From: Palsa-504 sp963744005
Lineage (GTDB): Bacteria > Actinomycetota > Actinomycetes > Streptosporangiales > Streptosporangiaceae
Assembly: GCA_963744005.1 (NCBI GenBank)
Contig: CAVURU010000004.1
Coordinates: 1,240,001-1,304,000, forward strand
Reading direction: 5' to 3'
DNA: 64,000 nucleotides
Position numbers and translations under genes: made by a program. The first letter of the stretch is position 1; the number at the start of each line of letters is the position of its first letter. The notes below the pieces were generated by a model. It was given only the letters and a program-made list of their open reading frames with translations. It was not told the DNA's origin and ran no database searches. Below are positions 11,504 to 20,827 of the stretch, one piece after another.

Positions 11504-12193
11504 TCAGCCGGTGACGGCGGCCAGCAGCTGTGCGGCGTCGGTCAGGTCGGGCAGCACCACGTGCGCCCCGGCCCCGGCCAGCTCGGCCGCGGTGAAGCTC
11601 CCGGTGGCCACGCCCACCACCCGGGCCCCGGTAGCCAGCGCGGCGGCCACGTCCAGCGGCGTGTCACCGACCAGCACGGTCAGCGGCCCGCTGAAATCCG
11701 TCCCGTACGCCGCCTGCGCCGCTCGCCGGGCCACCGGCACCAGCGCGGACCGGTCCTCGTCCACGTCCCCGTACGCGCCGACGTCCAGGTCCAGGAACTC
11801 GCCCAGCCCGGCCGCGCCGAGCTTCAGCGCCGCCAGCGCCCGGATATTGCCCGTCAGCACCGACTGGCGGGCCCCGGCCCCGGCCAGCGCCGTGATCGCC
11901 GCCGCGGCGCCCGGCAGCGCGCGGACTTCCGGCGGGGCGCTGCCGTCCAGGGCCGCCGCCAGCTCGCCCAGCGCGAGCATGAACGCGTCCACCTGCGCCC
12001 GCGGCTCGGCCACCCCGGCCAGCGCGAGCGTATCGGCCAGGATGGCCCGGTCCGTCCGCCCGGCCTTGGGCGCCATGACGGTCAGCTCCCGGCCGAACAT
12101 GTCCTTGAATACCGTCTGGTACAGGCGGTTACCCAGGCCGGCCGCGGTCAGCAACGTGTAGTCGACATCCCACAGCACCAGCAGATTGCCCAC
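11504..12193 (-). CDS. HAD-superfamily hydrolase, phosphoglycolate-phosphatase-like
   Basis: The protein has 229 residues. Motif I is LWDVDYTLL (nucleophile Asp and acid/base Asp). Motif II is around SVLTGNIRA, and motif IV is LVGDTPLDVAAALATGARVVGV. A helical cap lies between motifs I and II, as in subfamily IA phosphatases. The substrate is a small phosphorylated metabolite and cannot be named. It starts at GTG 12193. The gene is divergent from dnaG, with about 117 bp between them that must hold both promoters. Confidence 0.85.
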   Translation of the reverse strand: MGNLLVLWDVDYTLLTAAGLGNRLYQTVFKDMFGRELTVMAPKAGRTDRAILADTLALAGVAEPRAQVDAFMLALGELAAALDGSAPPEVRALPGAAAAITALAGAGARQSVLTGNIRALAALKLGAAGLGEFLDLDVGAYGDVDEDRSALVPVARRAAQAAYGTDFSGPLTVLVGDTPLDVAAALATGARVVGVATGSFTAAELAGAGAHVVLPDLTDAAQLLAAVTG

Positions 12194-12310
12194 CGGTCCA
12201 GGCTAGCCGCGTCTATCCCGGCAGAACGGACGTGAGCGGACTAGACTCGCGGCGACGGGAGACCCCGGGGCGGCGGATCCCGGGTGGTATCAACCCGGCG
12301 GAGGTGGGCG

Positions 12311-14257
12311 ATGGCGGGGCGGATCCGCGACGAGGACATCGCGGCGGTTCGCGAGCGGTCGCCCATCGACGAGGTCGTGGGGGAGTACCTCCAGCTGAAG
12401 AACGCAGGCGGCGGCTCGCTGAAGGGCCTGTGCCCGTTCCACGACGAGAAGACCCCCTCGTTCAACGTCACTCCGGCCCGCGGCCTGTTCTACTGCTTCA
12501 GCTGCGCCGAGGGCGGCGACGTCATCAAGTTCGTGCAGAAGATCGACGGCCTGAGCTTCGTCGAGGCGGTTGAGCGGCTGGCCGGCCGGGCCGGCCTCGA
12601 GCTGCGCTACGAGCAGGGCGGCTACGTTCCCGGCCAGGAGCAGAGCCAGCGGCGGCGGCTGATCGACGCGCACCGCGCCGCCGCCGAGTACTACGCCGAG
12701 CGGCTGGCCGGCCCGGACGCCGAGCACGCCAGGAAGTTCCTGGCTGAGCGGGGCTTCGAGATGACCGACGCGGAGCGGTTCGGCGTCGGCTACTCGCCAA
12801 GAGCCTGGGAGGACCTGACCCGCCACCTGCGCGGCCGCGGCTTCACCGAGGCCGAGCTGATCGCCGCCGGGCTGTCCCGGGAAGGCAACCGCGGGGCCCG
12901 CGACCGGTTCCGTGCCCGGCTGATGTGGCCCATCCGCGACCTGTCCGGCGACGTCATCGCGTTCGGTGCCCGCAAGCTCGACGCCGAGGACGACGGGCCC
13001 AAGTACCTGAACACTCCCGAGACCTCGCTGTTCCGCAAGAGCACCGTGCTGTACGGGGCGGACCTGGCCAAGCGGGAGATCGCCCAGCGCAGGCAGGCCG
13101 TCATCGTCGAGGGCTACACCGACGTGATGGCCTGCCACCTGGCCGGCGTGCCCACCGCCGTGGCCACCTGCGGCACCTCGTTCGGCGAGGACCACATCAA
13201 GGTCCTGCGCCGGCTGATCATGGACACCGAGGGCGCCGCGGGCGAGGTGGTCTTCACCTTTGACGGCGACGCAGCGGGCCAGCGGGCCGCGCTGCGCGCG
13301 TTCAAGATGGAGGAGCGGTTCGCCACCCAGACCTACGTGACGGTCGAGCCCACCGGGCTCGATCCCTGTGACCTGCGGCTGGCCCACGGGGACGGGGCCG
13401 TGCGCGACCTGGTCGCGCGCCGCGTCCCGCTGTTCGAGTTCGCTATCAAGGGCGCCCTGGACCACCACAACCTGAACACCACGGAAGGCCAGATCGCCGC
13501 GCTGACCGAGGTCGCGCCGATCGTGGCCGCGATCAAGGACCGGTCGCTGCGCGACCGGTACGCGGTGAATCTCGACCGCTGGCTCGGCCTGCTCGACGAG
13601 GGGTTCGTGCTGTCCCGGGTCCGGGCCCAGATGGGTCCCTCGCAGGTAGGCCCGCGGCCCGGCCGCCGGGACGCCCGCGGCCCGTCCGGCCCGGACCGCG
13701 GTTACCGGGAGCGGAACGGGCGGCCCGGCTCGTCCGGCGCCAACGGCGGCGCCCGGCGCAGTGAAGCTGGCCAGCCCTACGACCTGTCCGATCCGGCCGT
13801 GCGGGTCGAGCGCGAGGTCCTCAAGCTCGGCATCCAGCAGCCCGGCCTGTGCGGTCCGGAGTTCGACGCCCTGGGCGCCGAGTCGTTCTTCGCCCCGGCC
13901 CACGCGGCGGTGTTCACCCTCGTCGCCTCCTGCGGCGGCACGGGCAGCGCCGGCCGGGCCCGGGACTGGGTGGCCCAGCTGCGCGACGCCGCTCCCGACG
14001 AGCAGGTGCGGACGTTCATCGCCGAGCTGGCCGTGGAGACGCTGGCCAGCCCGGGAGAGCCGGACGCGAAGTACGCCGACAGCCAGCTCGCGCGGGTGGG
14101 GGAGCTGGCCGTGAGCCGTGAGATCACCGCGGTCAAGTCCCGGCTGCAGCGGATCAACCCGGTCGAGGACGAGGTCGCGCACCGCCGGATGTTCGGCGAC
14201 CTGATGACGCTGGAGACCCGCAGGCGGGCGCTGCTGAACCGGGCAGCAGGCAGCTGA
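12311..14257 (+). CDS. dnaG: DNA primase
   Basis: The protein has 648 residues. It makes RNA primers at the replication fork. The CHC2 zinc finger is at residues about 40-65 (CPFHDEKTPSF and FYCFSCAEGGD). The catalytic core follows, with the TOPRIM acidic motifs in VIVEGYTDVMA and VVFTFDGDAAGQ. A Gly/Arg-rich linker (about 445-490) leads to the DnaB-binding C-terminal domain. ATG 12311 was chosen over the upstream in-frame start because GGAGGTGG sits just before it and MAGRIRDEDI matches the family N-terminus. The sigma-factor gene follows after 86 bp. Confidence 0.96.
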   Translation: MAGRIRDEDIAAVRERSPIDEVVGEYLQLKNAGGGSLKGLCPFHDEKTPSFNVTPARGLFYCFSCAEGGDVIKFVQKIDGLSFVEAVERLAGRAGLELRYEQGGYVPGQEQSQRRRLIDAHRAAAEYYAERLAGPDAEHARKFLAERGFEMTDAERFGVGYSPRAWEDLTRHLRGRGFTEAELIAAGLSREGNRGARDRFRARLMWPIRDLSGDVIAFGARKLDAEDDGPKYLNTPETSLFRKSTVLYGADLAKREIAQRRQAVIVEGYTDVMACHLAGVPTAVATCGTSFGEDHIKVLRRLIMDTEGAAGEVVFTFDGDAAGQRAALRAFKMEERFATQTYVTVEPTGLDPCDLRLAHGDGAVRDLVARRVPLFEFAIKGALDHHNLNTTEGQIAALTEVAPIVAAIKDRSLRDRYAVNLDRWLGLLDEGFVLSRVRAQMGPSQVGPRPGRRDARGPSGPDRGYRERNGRPGSSGANGGARRSEAGQPYDLSDPAVRVEREVLKLGIQQPGLCGPEFDALGAESFFAPAHAAVFTLVASCGGTGSAGRARDWVAQLRDAAPDEQVRTFIAELAVETLASPGEPDAKYADSQLARVGELAVSREITAVKSRLQRINPVEDEVAHRRMFGDLMTLETRRRALLNRAAGS

Positions 14258-14279
14258 AAGCCCAGCTGACCTGATGGTA

Positions 14280-14308
14280 TTGCTGCGTCTCGTACTGCTC
14301 AGTAGCGC
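14280..14308 (+). promoter_or_regulatory. Candidate sigma-70-type promoter before the sigma-factor gene
   Basis: TTGCTG (14280-14285) and TAGCGC (14303-14308) are separated by 17 bases in the AT-rich gap between dnaG and the sigma-factor gene. The -35 is a fair match and the -10 is poor, so this is only a candidate. Confidence 0.25.
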
Positions 14309-14343
14309 AAAAGTGACAAAATTAGGTCCCCCGTAACCACGGG

Positions 14344-15525
14344 TTGGTGGCGCAGACTGGTGCCGTGACACTCACCGTGCTAACGACCGGGGCATCACCA
14401 GCCGATCAGCTGACCGATCTCGTGGCGCTAGGACGGGAACGAGGTTCCCTGGCCATGGCGGACGTCATGATGGCGCTCGACCGGGCCGACCTGCCGCCCG
14501 AGGCCCTGGACACCGCGGTGCGCGTGCTGTCCGATGAGGGCATCGAGGTCCTGGCCGTGCCGCGCGAGGACGAGCCCGAGCCGGAGGCCAGCCGTCCGGA
14601 GGCCGACAGCCGCCGGGCCGCCACCAGCGACCTGGTCCGGATCTACCTGCGGGAGATCGGCCGTGTCCCGCTGCTGACCGCCGAGGACGAGGTCGAGCTG
14701 GCCAAGGCCATCGAGGCGGGCCTGTTCGCCGAGGAGAAGCTGGCCGAGGGCGTCCCGGTCCGCGGCGCCGACCATGGTGACCTGGAGTTCCTGGTCGCGG
14801 AGGGGGAGCGGGCCAAACAGCGGCTGATCGAGGCCAACCTGCGGCTCGTGGTCTCCATCGCCAAGCGCTACATCGGCCGCGGGCTGGTCTTCCTGGACCT
14901 GATCCAGGAGGGGAACCTGGGCCTGATCCGGGCCGTGGAGAAGTTCGACTACACCCGCGGCTACAAGTTCTCCACGTACGCCACCTGGTGGATCCGGCAG
15001 GCCATCACCCGGGCCATCGCCGACCAGGCCCGGACCATCCGGGTACCGGTGCACATGGTCGAGACGATCAACAAGCTGGCCCGCGTGCAGCGGCAGCTGC
15101 ACCAGGAGCTGGGCCGGGAGCCCAGCACCGACGAGGTCGCGGCCGAGCTCGGCATCGAGCCGGACCGGGTCGCGGAGATCCGCCGGATCGCCCAGGAGCC
15201 CGTCTCGCTGCAGTCCCCGATCGGCGAGGAGGAGTCCGACCTCGGGGACTTCATCGAGGACGCCGACGCCGTCGTGCCCATGGAGGCCGCGGCGTTCATC
15301 ATGCTGCAGGACCAGCTGGACCGGGTCCTGGACCAGCTGGCCGACCGCGAGCAGCGGATCATCCAGCTGCGGTTCGGCCTCACCGACGGGCACCCGAGGA
15401 CCCTGGAGGAAGTCGGCCGGGAGTTCGGCGTGACCCGGGAGCGCATCCGCCAGATCGAGTCCAAGACCCTGGCCAAGCTCCGCCACCCCAGCCGCGCCCA
15501 GGTCCTCCGCGAGTACCTCGACTAA
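14344..15525 (+). CDS. RNA polymerase sigma factor, RpoD/HrdB-type
   Basis: The protein has up to 393 residues. Region 1.2 is ATSDLVRIYLREIGRVPLLT. Region 2 has AKRYIGRGLVFLDLIQEGN and YKFSTYATWWIRQAITRAI. Region 3 starts RVPVHMVETINKL. Region 4.2 ends GVTRERIRQIESKTLAKLR. The N-terminal region 1.1-like segment is short, so it could be the primary sigma factor or a close HrdB-like paralog. The position downstream of dnaG matches the conserved actinobacterial order. The longest frame uses TTG 14344. GTG 14347 and GTG 14365 (VTLTVLTTG) are equally possible starts, and no strong ribosome-binding site decides between them. Confidence 0.93.
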   Translation: MVAQTGAVTLTVLTTGASPADQLTDLVALGRERGSLAMADVMMALDRADLPPEALDTAVRVLSDEGIEVLAVPREDEPEPEASRPEADSRRAATSDLVRIYLREIGRVPLLTAEDEVELAKAIEAGLFAEEKLAEGVPVRGADHGDLEFLVAEGERAKQRLIEANLRLVVSIAKRYIGRGLVFLDLIQEGNLGLIRAVEKFDYTRGYKFSTYATWWIRQAITRAIADQARTIRVPVHMVETINKLARVQRQLHQELGREPSTDEVAAELGIEPDRVAEIRRIAQEPVSLQSPIGEEESDLGDFIEDADAVVPMEAAAFIMLQDQLDRVLDQLADREQRIIQLRFGLTDGHPRTLEEVGREFGVTRERIRQIESKTLAKLRHPSRAQVLREYLD

Positions 15526-15678
15526 CCCCTCGCTGGATTCTGTACACCATCTGGGGCCGTCTTTATCGCGGCCTTAGGGGCATATCGCCATTTGATGGTT
15601 TTCCCCGGTTTACCCCCGCTAAGGTGCTTCTTCGGTACCGGCAATGAGGCCGGGCCCGCAGGCCGCGGAGGGGGACTC

Positions 15679-16251
15679 ATGGCTGTCAACGGAGGCCGTC
15701 CGGGAACGCCGAATCGAAATACCGTGAAGCCCAAAACGGTCTGGATTGTCATTGCTGCCGTGATCGCCCTCTTCTTCGTCATTGCCGGGATTGCGGGCTC
15801 TCATGACAGCAGCAAATCCGCATCGGCCCATCCAGTGGCCACTCCCGATGTCGGGGCGGCGCTACCGACCGCGCTCGCCGGAGCCGACACGAGCGCAGCC
15901 ACCTCCTCGCCGCCGGTAGCCAGCAGTATGCCGACCTCGCGCGCCGCGACCACAGCGCCGGCCTCCGCGCACCCGCAGGCGCTGACCGGGAAGCCGGCCA
16001 CCTCTCACGCCGCGACCACGAAGGCCGCCACGGCGAAGAAGTCATCAGCCCCCAAGGCCCAGCCGACTCACGCCTCCAGCCCCAGCCCGTCCGCCGCTCC
16101 GGCTGGCTGCACGCCGACGACCAGTAGCGGAAATTGCTATAAGGCAGGCGAGTTCTGTCCCAAAGCGGACCACGACATGAGCGGCGTCGCTGGTAACGGG
16201 GAGAAGATCGTGTGCCAGGACAACGACGGCTGGCGCTGGGAACCAGCCTGA
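15679..16251 (+). CDS. Membrane-anchored Ala/Ser/Thr-rich small protein
   Basis: The protein has 190 residues. After a basic N-terminus there is one membrane segment at about 22-40 (VWIVIAAVIALFFVIAGIAG). A long low-complexity linker rich in Ala, Ser, Thr and Pro follows, about 100 residues long. The C-terminal 45-residue module has four cysteines (CTPT, NCYKAGEFC, VCQDND) and the ending GWRWEP. The Cys-rich end resembles small extracellular domains found in actinobacterial exported proteins, where the cysteines may pair. No function can be assigned. ATG 15679 has GGAGGGGG just upstream, and the frame upstream of it is non-conserved. Confidence 0.75.
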   Translation: MAVNGGRPGTPNRNTVKPKTVWIVIAAVIALFFVIAGIAGSHDSSKSASAHPVATPDVGAALPTALAGADTSAATSSPPVASSMPTSRAATTAPASAHPQALTGKPATSHAATTKAATAKKSSAPKAQPTHASSPSPSAAPAGCTPTTSSGNCYKAGEFCPKADHDMSGVAGNGEKIVCQDNDGWRWEPA

Positions 16252-16401
16252 CCGCGGCTCGGCCAGGGAACCGCGTAGCTACCCCAGTTCTGACTTCCTG
16301 GGGAGCCTCCCTAGGGATTTTGGTCTCGTCCAGAGCCATTGTGGATCTAGAGCCGCTGGCCGAACGGGCCGGCGGGTCAGCCCCGAGGAGAGGACAGACC
16401 C

Positions 16402-16983
16402 ATGTCGCCGACCGAGATCATCATCCTGCTGGCCCTGGTGGGATACGCCATCTACCAGCAGACCCGCAGGCACGAGGTTGTCGGCGCGAGCCGGTTCAAG
16501 CTCGCCATCATCTACGCCGTGGTGGGCCTCATCGTCGGCGGCATGCACCTGCCGGTCACCATCGCCGCGGTCGTCTTCCTGCTCATCAGCCTGGCCCTCA
16601 GCGCCGTGGTCGGCCTCCTGCGGGGGCGCCTGACCAAGGTGTGGGCCGAGTCTGACGGGCGCGTGTTCAGCCAGGGCACCGCGGTGACCATCAGCCTGTT
16701 CATCGGCCTCGTGGCGGTCAAGTTCGCGATGGGCACCGCCGCCTACTTCCTGCACATCAGCGATGACGGCGGCTTCGGCGAGATCCTGATCATGATCGCG
16801 ATCATGGTGGCCTTCCAGGCCGAGCTGATCTGGCGCCGGGCCCAGGCCATCAACCCGGCCCTTCCCGCCCAGCAGTCCGACCGCGACCACGGCACCGGCA
16901 CCGGCACCGACCGCGACCACGGCACCGGCACCGGCACTGGCAGCGCGGCCCGCGACGACGACCGGTCGCTCGTCCGCCACTGA
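16402..16983 (+). CDS. Multi-pass membrane protein with duplicated C-terminal repeat
   Basis: The protein has 193 residues and four or five hydrophobic segments (for example IIILLALVGYAIY, LAIIYAVVGLIVGG, VVFLLISLALSAVVGL, ILIMIAIMVAFQ). The cytoplasmic or external tail carries a perfect-type 10-residue duplication, DRDHGTGTGT, encoded by a 30-nt tandem repeat at 16879-16938. It is not recognised as a named family. A ribosome-binding site (GAGGAGAGGAC) precedes the ATG. The neighbours are a small anchored protein upstream and a CoA-ligase-like gene downstream. Confidence 0.7.
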   Translation: MSPTEIIILLALVGYAIYQQTRRHEVVGASRFKLAIIYAVVGLIVGGMHLPVTIAAVVFLLISLALSAVVGLLRGRLTKVWAESDGRVFSQGTAVTISLFIGLVAVKFAMGTAAYFLHISDDGGFGEILIMIAIMVAFQAELIWRRAQAINPALPAQQSDRDHGTGTGTDRDHGTGTGTGSAARDDDRSLVRH

Positions 16984-17048
16984 TCCTGAGTCCATCGCCC
17001 GCCTCGCTCAGCCTGAGCCGCCCCATGGGCCTGATTGGAGCACCCGTC

Positions 17049-18538
17049 ATGACCACCTACATCGACTCCCTGGTCGCCGCGCTCGGCGAGGCCGGCTCCG
17101 CCCGGTCATCCGCCGGGCCGGGACCGACACCACCGGCGCCGACCTGCTCGCCATGATCAACCGCTACGCCCGGGTCCTCGACGAGCTAGGCCTGAGCCGC
17201 GGTGACCTGGTCGCGCTGCTGGCGCCGAACCGCCCGGAGGCCCTGGCCGTCCGGTACGCGGCGCACCTCATCGGGGCCGCCGCCGTGTACCTGTCCGCGC
17301 CCACCTCGGCCGAGACCCGGGCCCGGATGATCGCCCAGTTCGACCCACGGCTGGTCGTGGTCTTCCCGGAGACCGTCGGCCTGCTGCCCGCCGGGGTCAC
17401 CGCTCCGGTGGCCGCCGTCGGGCCGGTCCCGGGTGCCACCCTCCGGCTGGACGTCCTGGCCGCCGGCCAGCCCGCAGAACCCGCGCCGGCCCGGGCCCGG
17501 CCGGAGGACCTGGCCGTGGTCATCTCCTCGGGCGGGACGACCGGCGTACCCAAGGGCAGCCGCCGCGACTTCGCCTCCTACACCGTCTGCGTCACGCCGC
17601 CCGGCCCGGCGCCGGACCGCCTGCAGCTGGCCAACGGCAAGCTGGCCTACCTGACCCAGGTCCTGGTCGACCAGACCCTGCTGGGCGGCGGCACCGTCGT
17701 CCTGCAGGACCACTTCGAGCCGGTCGCCACCCTGGACGCCATCGAGCGCGAGCGGATCACTCACCTGTTCCTGGTCGAGCCGCAGCTGTTCATGCTCATG
17801 GATGACCCGGCGGTCCCGGTCTACGACCTGTCCTCACTGCGGGTGCTGACCCACATCGGCGCCCTGGCCGCCCCGGTCCTGCGCCGCCGGGCCCGGGAGC
17901 GGATCGGCCCAGTCATCGCGCACACCTACGGGGCCAGCGAGATCGGCATCGTCAGCCTGCTCACCCCGGCCGAGCACGACCGCCCGTCCCGTTTCCGGTG
18001 CGCCGGGCGGATCCAGCCCGGCGTCGACGTCCGGTTCCGCCGTCCGGACGGCAGCCTCGATCCTCGCGCGGGGGCGATCGAGGCTCGCTCGGCCGGGATG
18101 GCCCTGGGGTACCGGCACCGCCCGGCCGAAGAAGCCGGGCACTTCGCCGGCGGCTGGTACCGCACCGGCGATCTCGGCGCGCTGGACGGCGAGGACATGC
18201 TGCAGATCTTCGGCCGGGCCGCCGACATCGGCGACGGCACCATCACGCCGGTGCAGCTGCAGGAAACCCTGTGCCAGCAGGCGTCGGTCCGCTACGCGGT
18301 GCTGGTCGCCGAGCCGGGCCAGGGCACCTGGATCGCCGCGGCGGAAGCCTGGCCCGGCGGGACCGTCGACGTCATCCAGAGCCAGGCGGCCATCACCGCC
18401 CTGCACGGCGAGCAGGCCGCCGCCTCGGTGCACGTGATGCCCATCGGCCGGATACCGCTCACCGAGCAGGGCAAGCCCGACCGGCCGGCGATCCGGGCCA
18501 TCGCCCAAGCCCGGGCCGCCGGGGCCGGAGCCGCCTAG
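17049..18538 (+). pseudogene. AMP-binding acyl-CoA ligase-like gene with a single-base frameshift
   Basis: This is an ANL-family adenylating enzyme, about 496 residues if repaired. The P-loop is SSGGTTGVPKGS, the A5-like motif is TYGASEIGIV, the hinge region has YRTGDLGALDG, and GKPDRPAIR lies near the C-terminus. The natural N-terminus begins at ATG 17049 (MTTYIDSLVAALGEAGSA) with TTGGAG upstream, but that frame stops at 17156. The conserved continuation (PVIRRAGTDTTGADLLA) lies one frame away, as if one C were missing in the run at 17101-17103. A start at ATG 17153 would give 461 residues but loses the first strand of the fold. The substrate is unknown. It could be a sequencing error or a real mutation. 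Confidence 0.75.
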
Positions 18539-18885
18539 GCGGCCGGGCCGTTCCCGTTCAGCCCGGCTGAGTCCCCGTTCACGCCGGCCGGGTCCTCGCG
18601 GGCGGGGCTGCGGCCCGGCAGCTTGTCCAGCTGCCCGCGGACCTTGGTCGCGCTGCTCTTGGCCGTCTCGGCCACCTTCGGCATGCGCTCGGCGGCCTTC
18701 TGCCCCGCCACCTTGGACAGCTCGGTGGCCTTGGCGCCCGCGGCCTTCGTCGCCTGCTGCACAGCCGGGTGCTCGACCGCCTTCTTGCCCAGCTTCACCG
18801 CCTGCTCGTAGCGCTCACGGCCGGCCCGCGCGCCGGCCAGGAAGCCGGCCGCGAAACCGACCAGGAACGTGACCTTAATGCGCAT
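18535..18885 (-). CDS. YtxH-like small membrane-associated protein
   Basis: The protein has 116 residues. The N-terminal hydrophobic segment (VTFLVGFAAGFLAGARAG) is followed by a long Ala/Lys-rich amphipathic helix (KAAGAKATELSKVAGQKAAERM). This is the layout of YtxH / general-stress small proteins of Gram-positive bacteria. AGAGG precedes the ATG. Its stop codon overlaps the end of the convergent AMP-ligase gene. No enzymatic role is expected. Confidence 0.75.
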   Translation of the reverse strand: MRIKVTFLVGFAAGFLAGARAGRERYEQAVKLGKKAVEHPAVQQATKAAGAKATELSKVAGQKAAERMPKVAETAKSSATKVRGQLDKLPGRSPAREDPAGVNGDSAGLNGNGPAA

Positions 18886-19042
18886 CTTGGACCTCTTTTC
18901 ATGCGTTTGGTCTGTGCATACCCAGGACTTTTCCCCGGCAGCACGAGCGTACTCATCGCGATGAGCGCCCGGTGAACGGGAGGTTGCTCATTCGGCGGCC
19001 GTCACATCGCCGCCCGGAGTGCGCTACCCTTATCCCGGTCGA

Positions 19043-19118
19043 TCCCGCGTAGCTCAATTGGCAGAGCAGCCGGCTGTTAACCGGCAGGTTATAGGTTCGA
19101 GTCCTATCGCGGGAGCCA
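19043..19118 (+). tRNA. tRNA-Asn (GTT)
   Basis: The cloverleaf can be drawn by hand. The acceptor stem is 19043-19049 paired with 19108-19114. The anticodon stem is 19069-19073 paired with 19081-19085, with anticodon GTT at 19076-19078. The T arm contains GGTTCGAGTCC. The discriminator is G, and CCA is encoded (19116-19118). The tRNA stands alone in the gap between the YtxH-like gene and zwf. No duplicated 3' end suggesting an integrated element was found nearby. Confidence 0.97.
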
Positions 19119-19137
19119 GCTGAATCCCCTCGATCGC

Positions 19138-20511
19138 TTACTCCGGCGGGTCGTACCAGGTCTCCCCGTCGCCGAGCAGCCCCGCCGCCTCGGCCGGCCC
19201 CCAGCTGCCCTTGGCGTAGGGGTGCACCGGGACGGCGCCACCGAGCACCGGGTCGACGATCTCCCAGGCTGACTCCACCGTGTCCTGCCGTGCGAACAGC
19301 CAGCGGTCGCCGTCCAGGGCCGCGCCGATGAGCAGGTCGTAGGGCCGGATGTCGCTGCCGGGCTGCTGGGAGAACGCGAGCTGCTGGGGCTGGGCCTCGT
19401 ACCCGGCGCCCGGCTTCTTGCCGTGCACGGTCAGCCGGACGGCCGTCTCCGGCCAGACCCGGAAGGTGAGCAGGTCCTCCGGGACGACCGGCTCGATCCC
19501 GAAGATGTCCTGCGGTGGTGCCTTGAACGTGATGGTGATCTCGGTGGCGGTGACCGGCAGGCACTTGCCCGCCCGGATCAGGATCGGCACCCCGGCCCAG
19601 CGCCAGGTGTCGGCGGTCAGCCGCACCGCGACGAACGTCTCCACCGTGGAGTCCGGGTCGACCCCGTCGACCTGCCGGTAGCCCTCGTACTGGCCGCGGA
19701 CCGTGTTCTGCGGCGTCAGCGGGCTCAGCGCGGCCACCACCCGCTGCTTGGCGTCCTGCCAGCCGTCCAGGCCCTTGCCGGTCGGCGGCTCGGCCAGCAC
19801 GGTGGCCAGCACCTGGAGCATGTGGTTCTGCAGCACGTCCCGGATGGCGCCGGTGTGATCGTAGAACCGGCCGCGGGTCGAGACGTCGAACGCCTCGGAC
19901 ATGGTGATCTGGATCGACTGCACGTAGTTCCGGTTGAGCAGCGGCTCGAACACCGAGTTGCCGAACCGGACGAACAGCACGTTCTGCACTGGGTCGAAGG
20001 CCAGCCAGTCGTCTACCCGGAAGATCGCCTCTTCCGGGAAGTACTGGTGCATGGTGTCATTCAGCTCGCGGGAGCTGGCCAGGTCGACGCCGAACGGCTT
20101 CTCCACCATGACCCGCGCGCCGGCCGCGCGGCCCACGCCCGCGATCCCCTGCGCGATCCGGCCGAAGAGCTGGGCCGGCACCTCCAGGTAGTACAGGATC
20201 TTCTGGCCGCTGCCGATCTGGTCGGACATGGCCTTATAGGTGGCCTCGTCGCCCAGGTCGCCGTCCACGTAGCGCAGCAGGCCGAGCATCTTGACCGCGG
20301 CCGGGTCGGCCGGGTCCATCCCGTTCAGCTTGAGCGACTCCGCGGCGTAGTCGCGGAACTGCTCCAGCCCCCAGCCGCTCTTGGCCACCCCGACCACCGG
20401 GACGTCGAGGACCCCCCGGCGGACCAGCCCGACCAGCGCCGGGAACGTCTCCAGCTTGGCCAGGTCCCCGGTCGCCCCGAAGATCACCAGTGCGTCAACG
20501 TTGCCAGGCAT
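19138..20511 (-). CDS. zwf: Glucose-6-phosphate dehydrogenase family protein with altered substrate site
   Basis: The protein has 457 residues. The family oxidises glucose 6-phosphate to 6-phosphogluconolactone with NAD(P). The dinucleotide motif (VIFGATGDLAK), EKPFG with its Lys, and the catalytic-base segment IRDVLQNHMLQ are intact. The usual RIDHYLGKE motif, however, reads RVDDWLAFD. The phosphate-binding His is Asp168 and the following Lys is Phe172 (codons 20008-20010 and 19996-19998). This may mean a different substrate. No gnd, opcA or pgl gene is adjacent. ATG 20511 was chosen because MPGNVDALVIFG fits the family N-terminus and a GGAGGGGG site precedes it. Confidence 0.85.
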   Translation of the reverse strand: MPGNVDALVIFGATGDLAKLETFPALVGLVRRGVLDVPVVGVAKSGWGLEQFRDYAAESLKLNGMDPADPAAVKMLGLLRYVDGDLGDEATYKAMSDQIGSGQKILYYLEVPAQLFGRIAQGIAGVGRAAGARVMVEKPFGVDLASSRELNDTMHQYFPEEAIFRVDDWLAFDPVQNVLFVRFGNSVFEPLLNRNYVQSIQITMSEAFDVSTRGRFYDHTGAIRDVLQNHMLQVLATVLAEPPTGKGLDGWQDAKQRVVAALSPLTPQNTVRGQYEGYRQVDGVDPDSTVETFVAVRLTADTWRWAGVPILIRAGKCLPVTATEITITFKAPPQDIFGIEPVVPEDLLTFRVWPETAVRLTVHGKKPGAGYEAQPQQLAFSQQPGSDIRPYDLLIGAALDGDRWLFARQDTVESAWEIVDPVLGGAVPVHPYAKGSWGPAEAAGLLGDGETWYDPPE

Positions 20512-20600
20512 CCCAAGCCCCCTCCCTGTGCGAGCCGCGCGACCGATCCCATCCAATCAAGCCCGGTCCCACCGGTCACGGCCGCACCGGGCCGCTGCCC

Positions 20601-20783
20601 TCACCACAGGTCGCCGCCGGTCAGCACGTACAGGAACGGCACCAGCGGGATCAGGCCGAACACGGCCCATGCCACCTTGGCCAGGCTGGACAGGTCGGTG
20701 CGCCCGATCAGGTTGACCCACATCAAGATGACCGCGACCGGGTGCAGGATGCAGACGAGGAGCTCGAGAATCTTCTTCACCAT
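20601..20783 (-). CDS. Small two-segment membrane protein
   Basis: The protein has 60 residues, starting MVKKILELL. Two hydrophobic segments are visible (LLVCILHPVAVILMWVNLI and VAWAVFGLIPLVPFLYVL), joined by a short polar loop. It is unrecognised and probably an integral membrane protein. An upstream in-frame start would add eight residues, but the charged N-terminus MVKK fits a membrane protein better. It lies between zwf and the PPOX gene on the same strand. Confidence 0.6.
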   Translation of the reverse strand: MVKKILELLVCILHPVAVILMWVNLIGRTDLSSLAKVAWAVFGLIPLVPFLYVLTGGDLW

Positions 20784-20827
20784 GGTGCAGGTAGTTACCC
20801 GCCGCACGCCCGGCCACGCGCCTGGCG

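Noticed and set aside
17049..18538. Idea that the AMP ligase belongs to a biosynthetic gene cluster
   Set aside because: No carrier protein, condensation domain, ketosynthase or tailoring genes are nearby.
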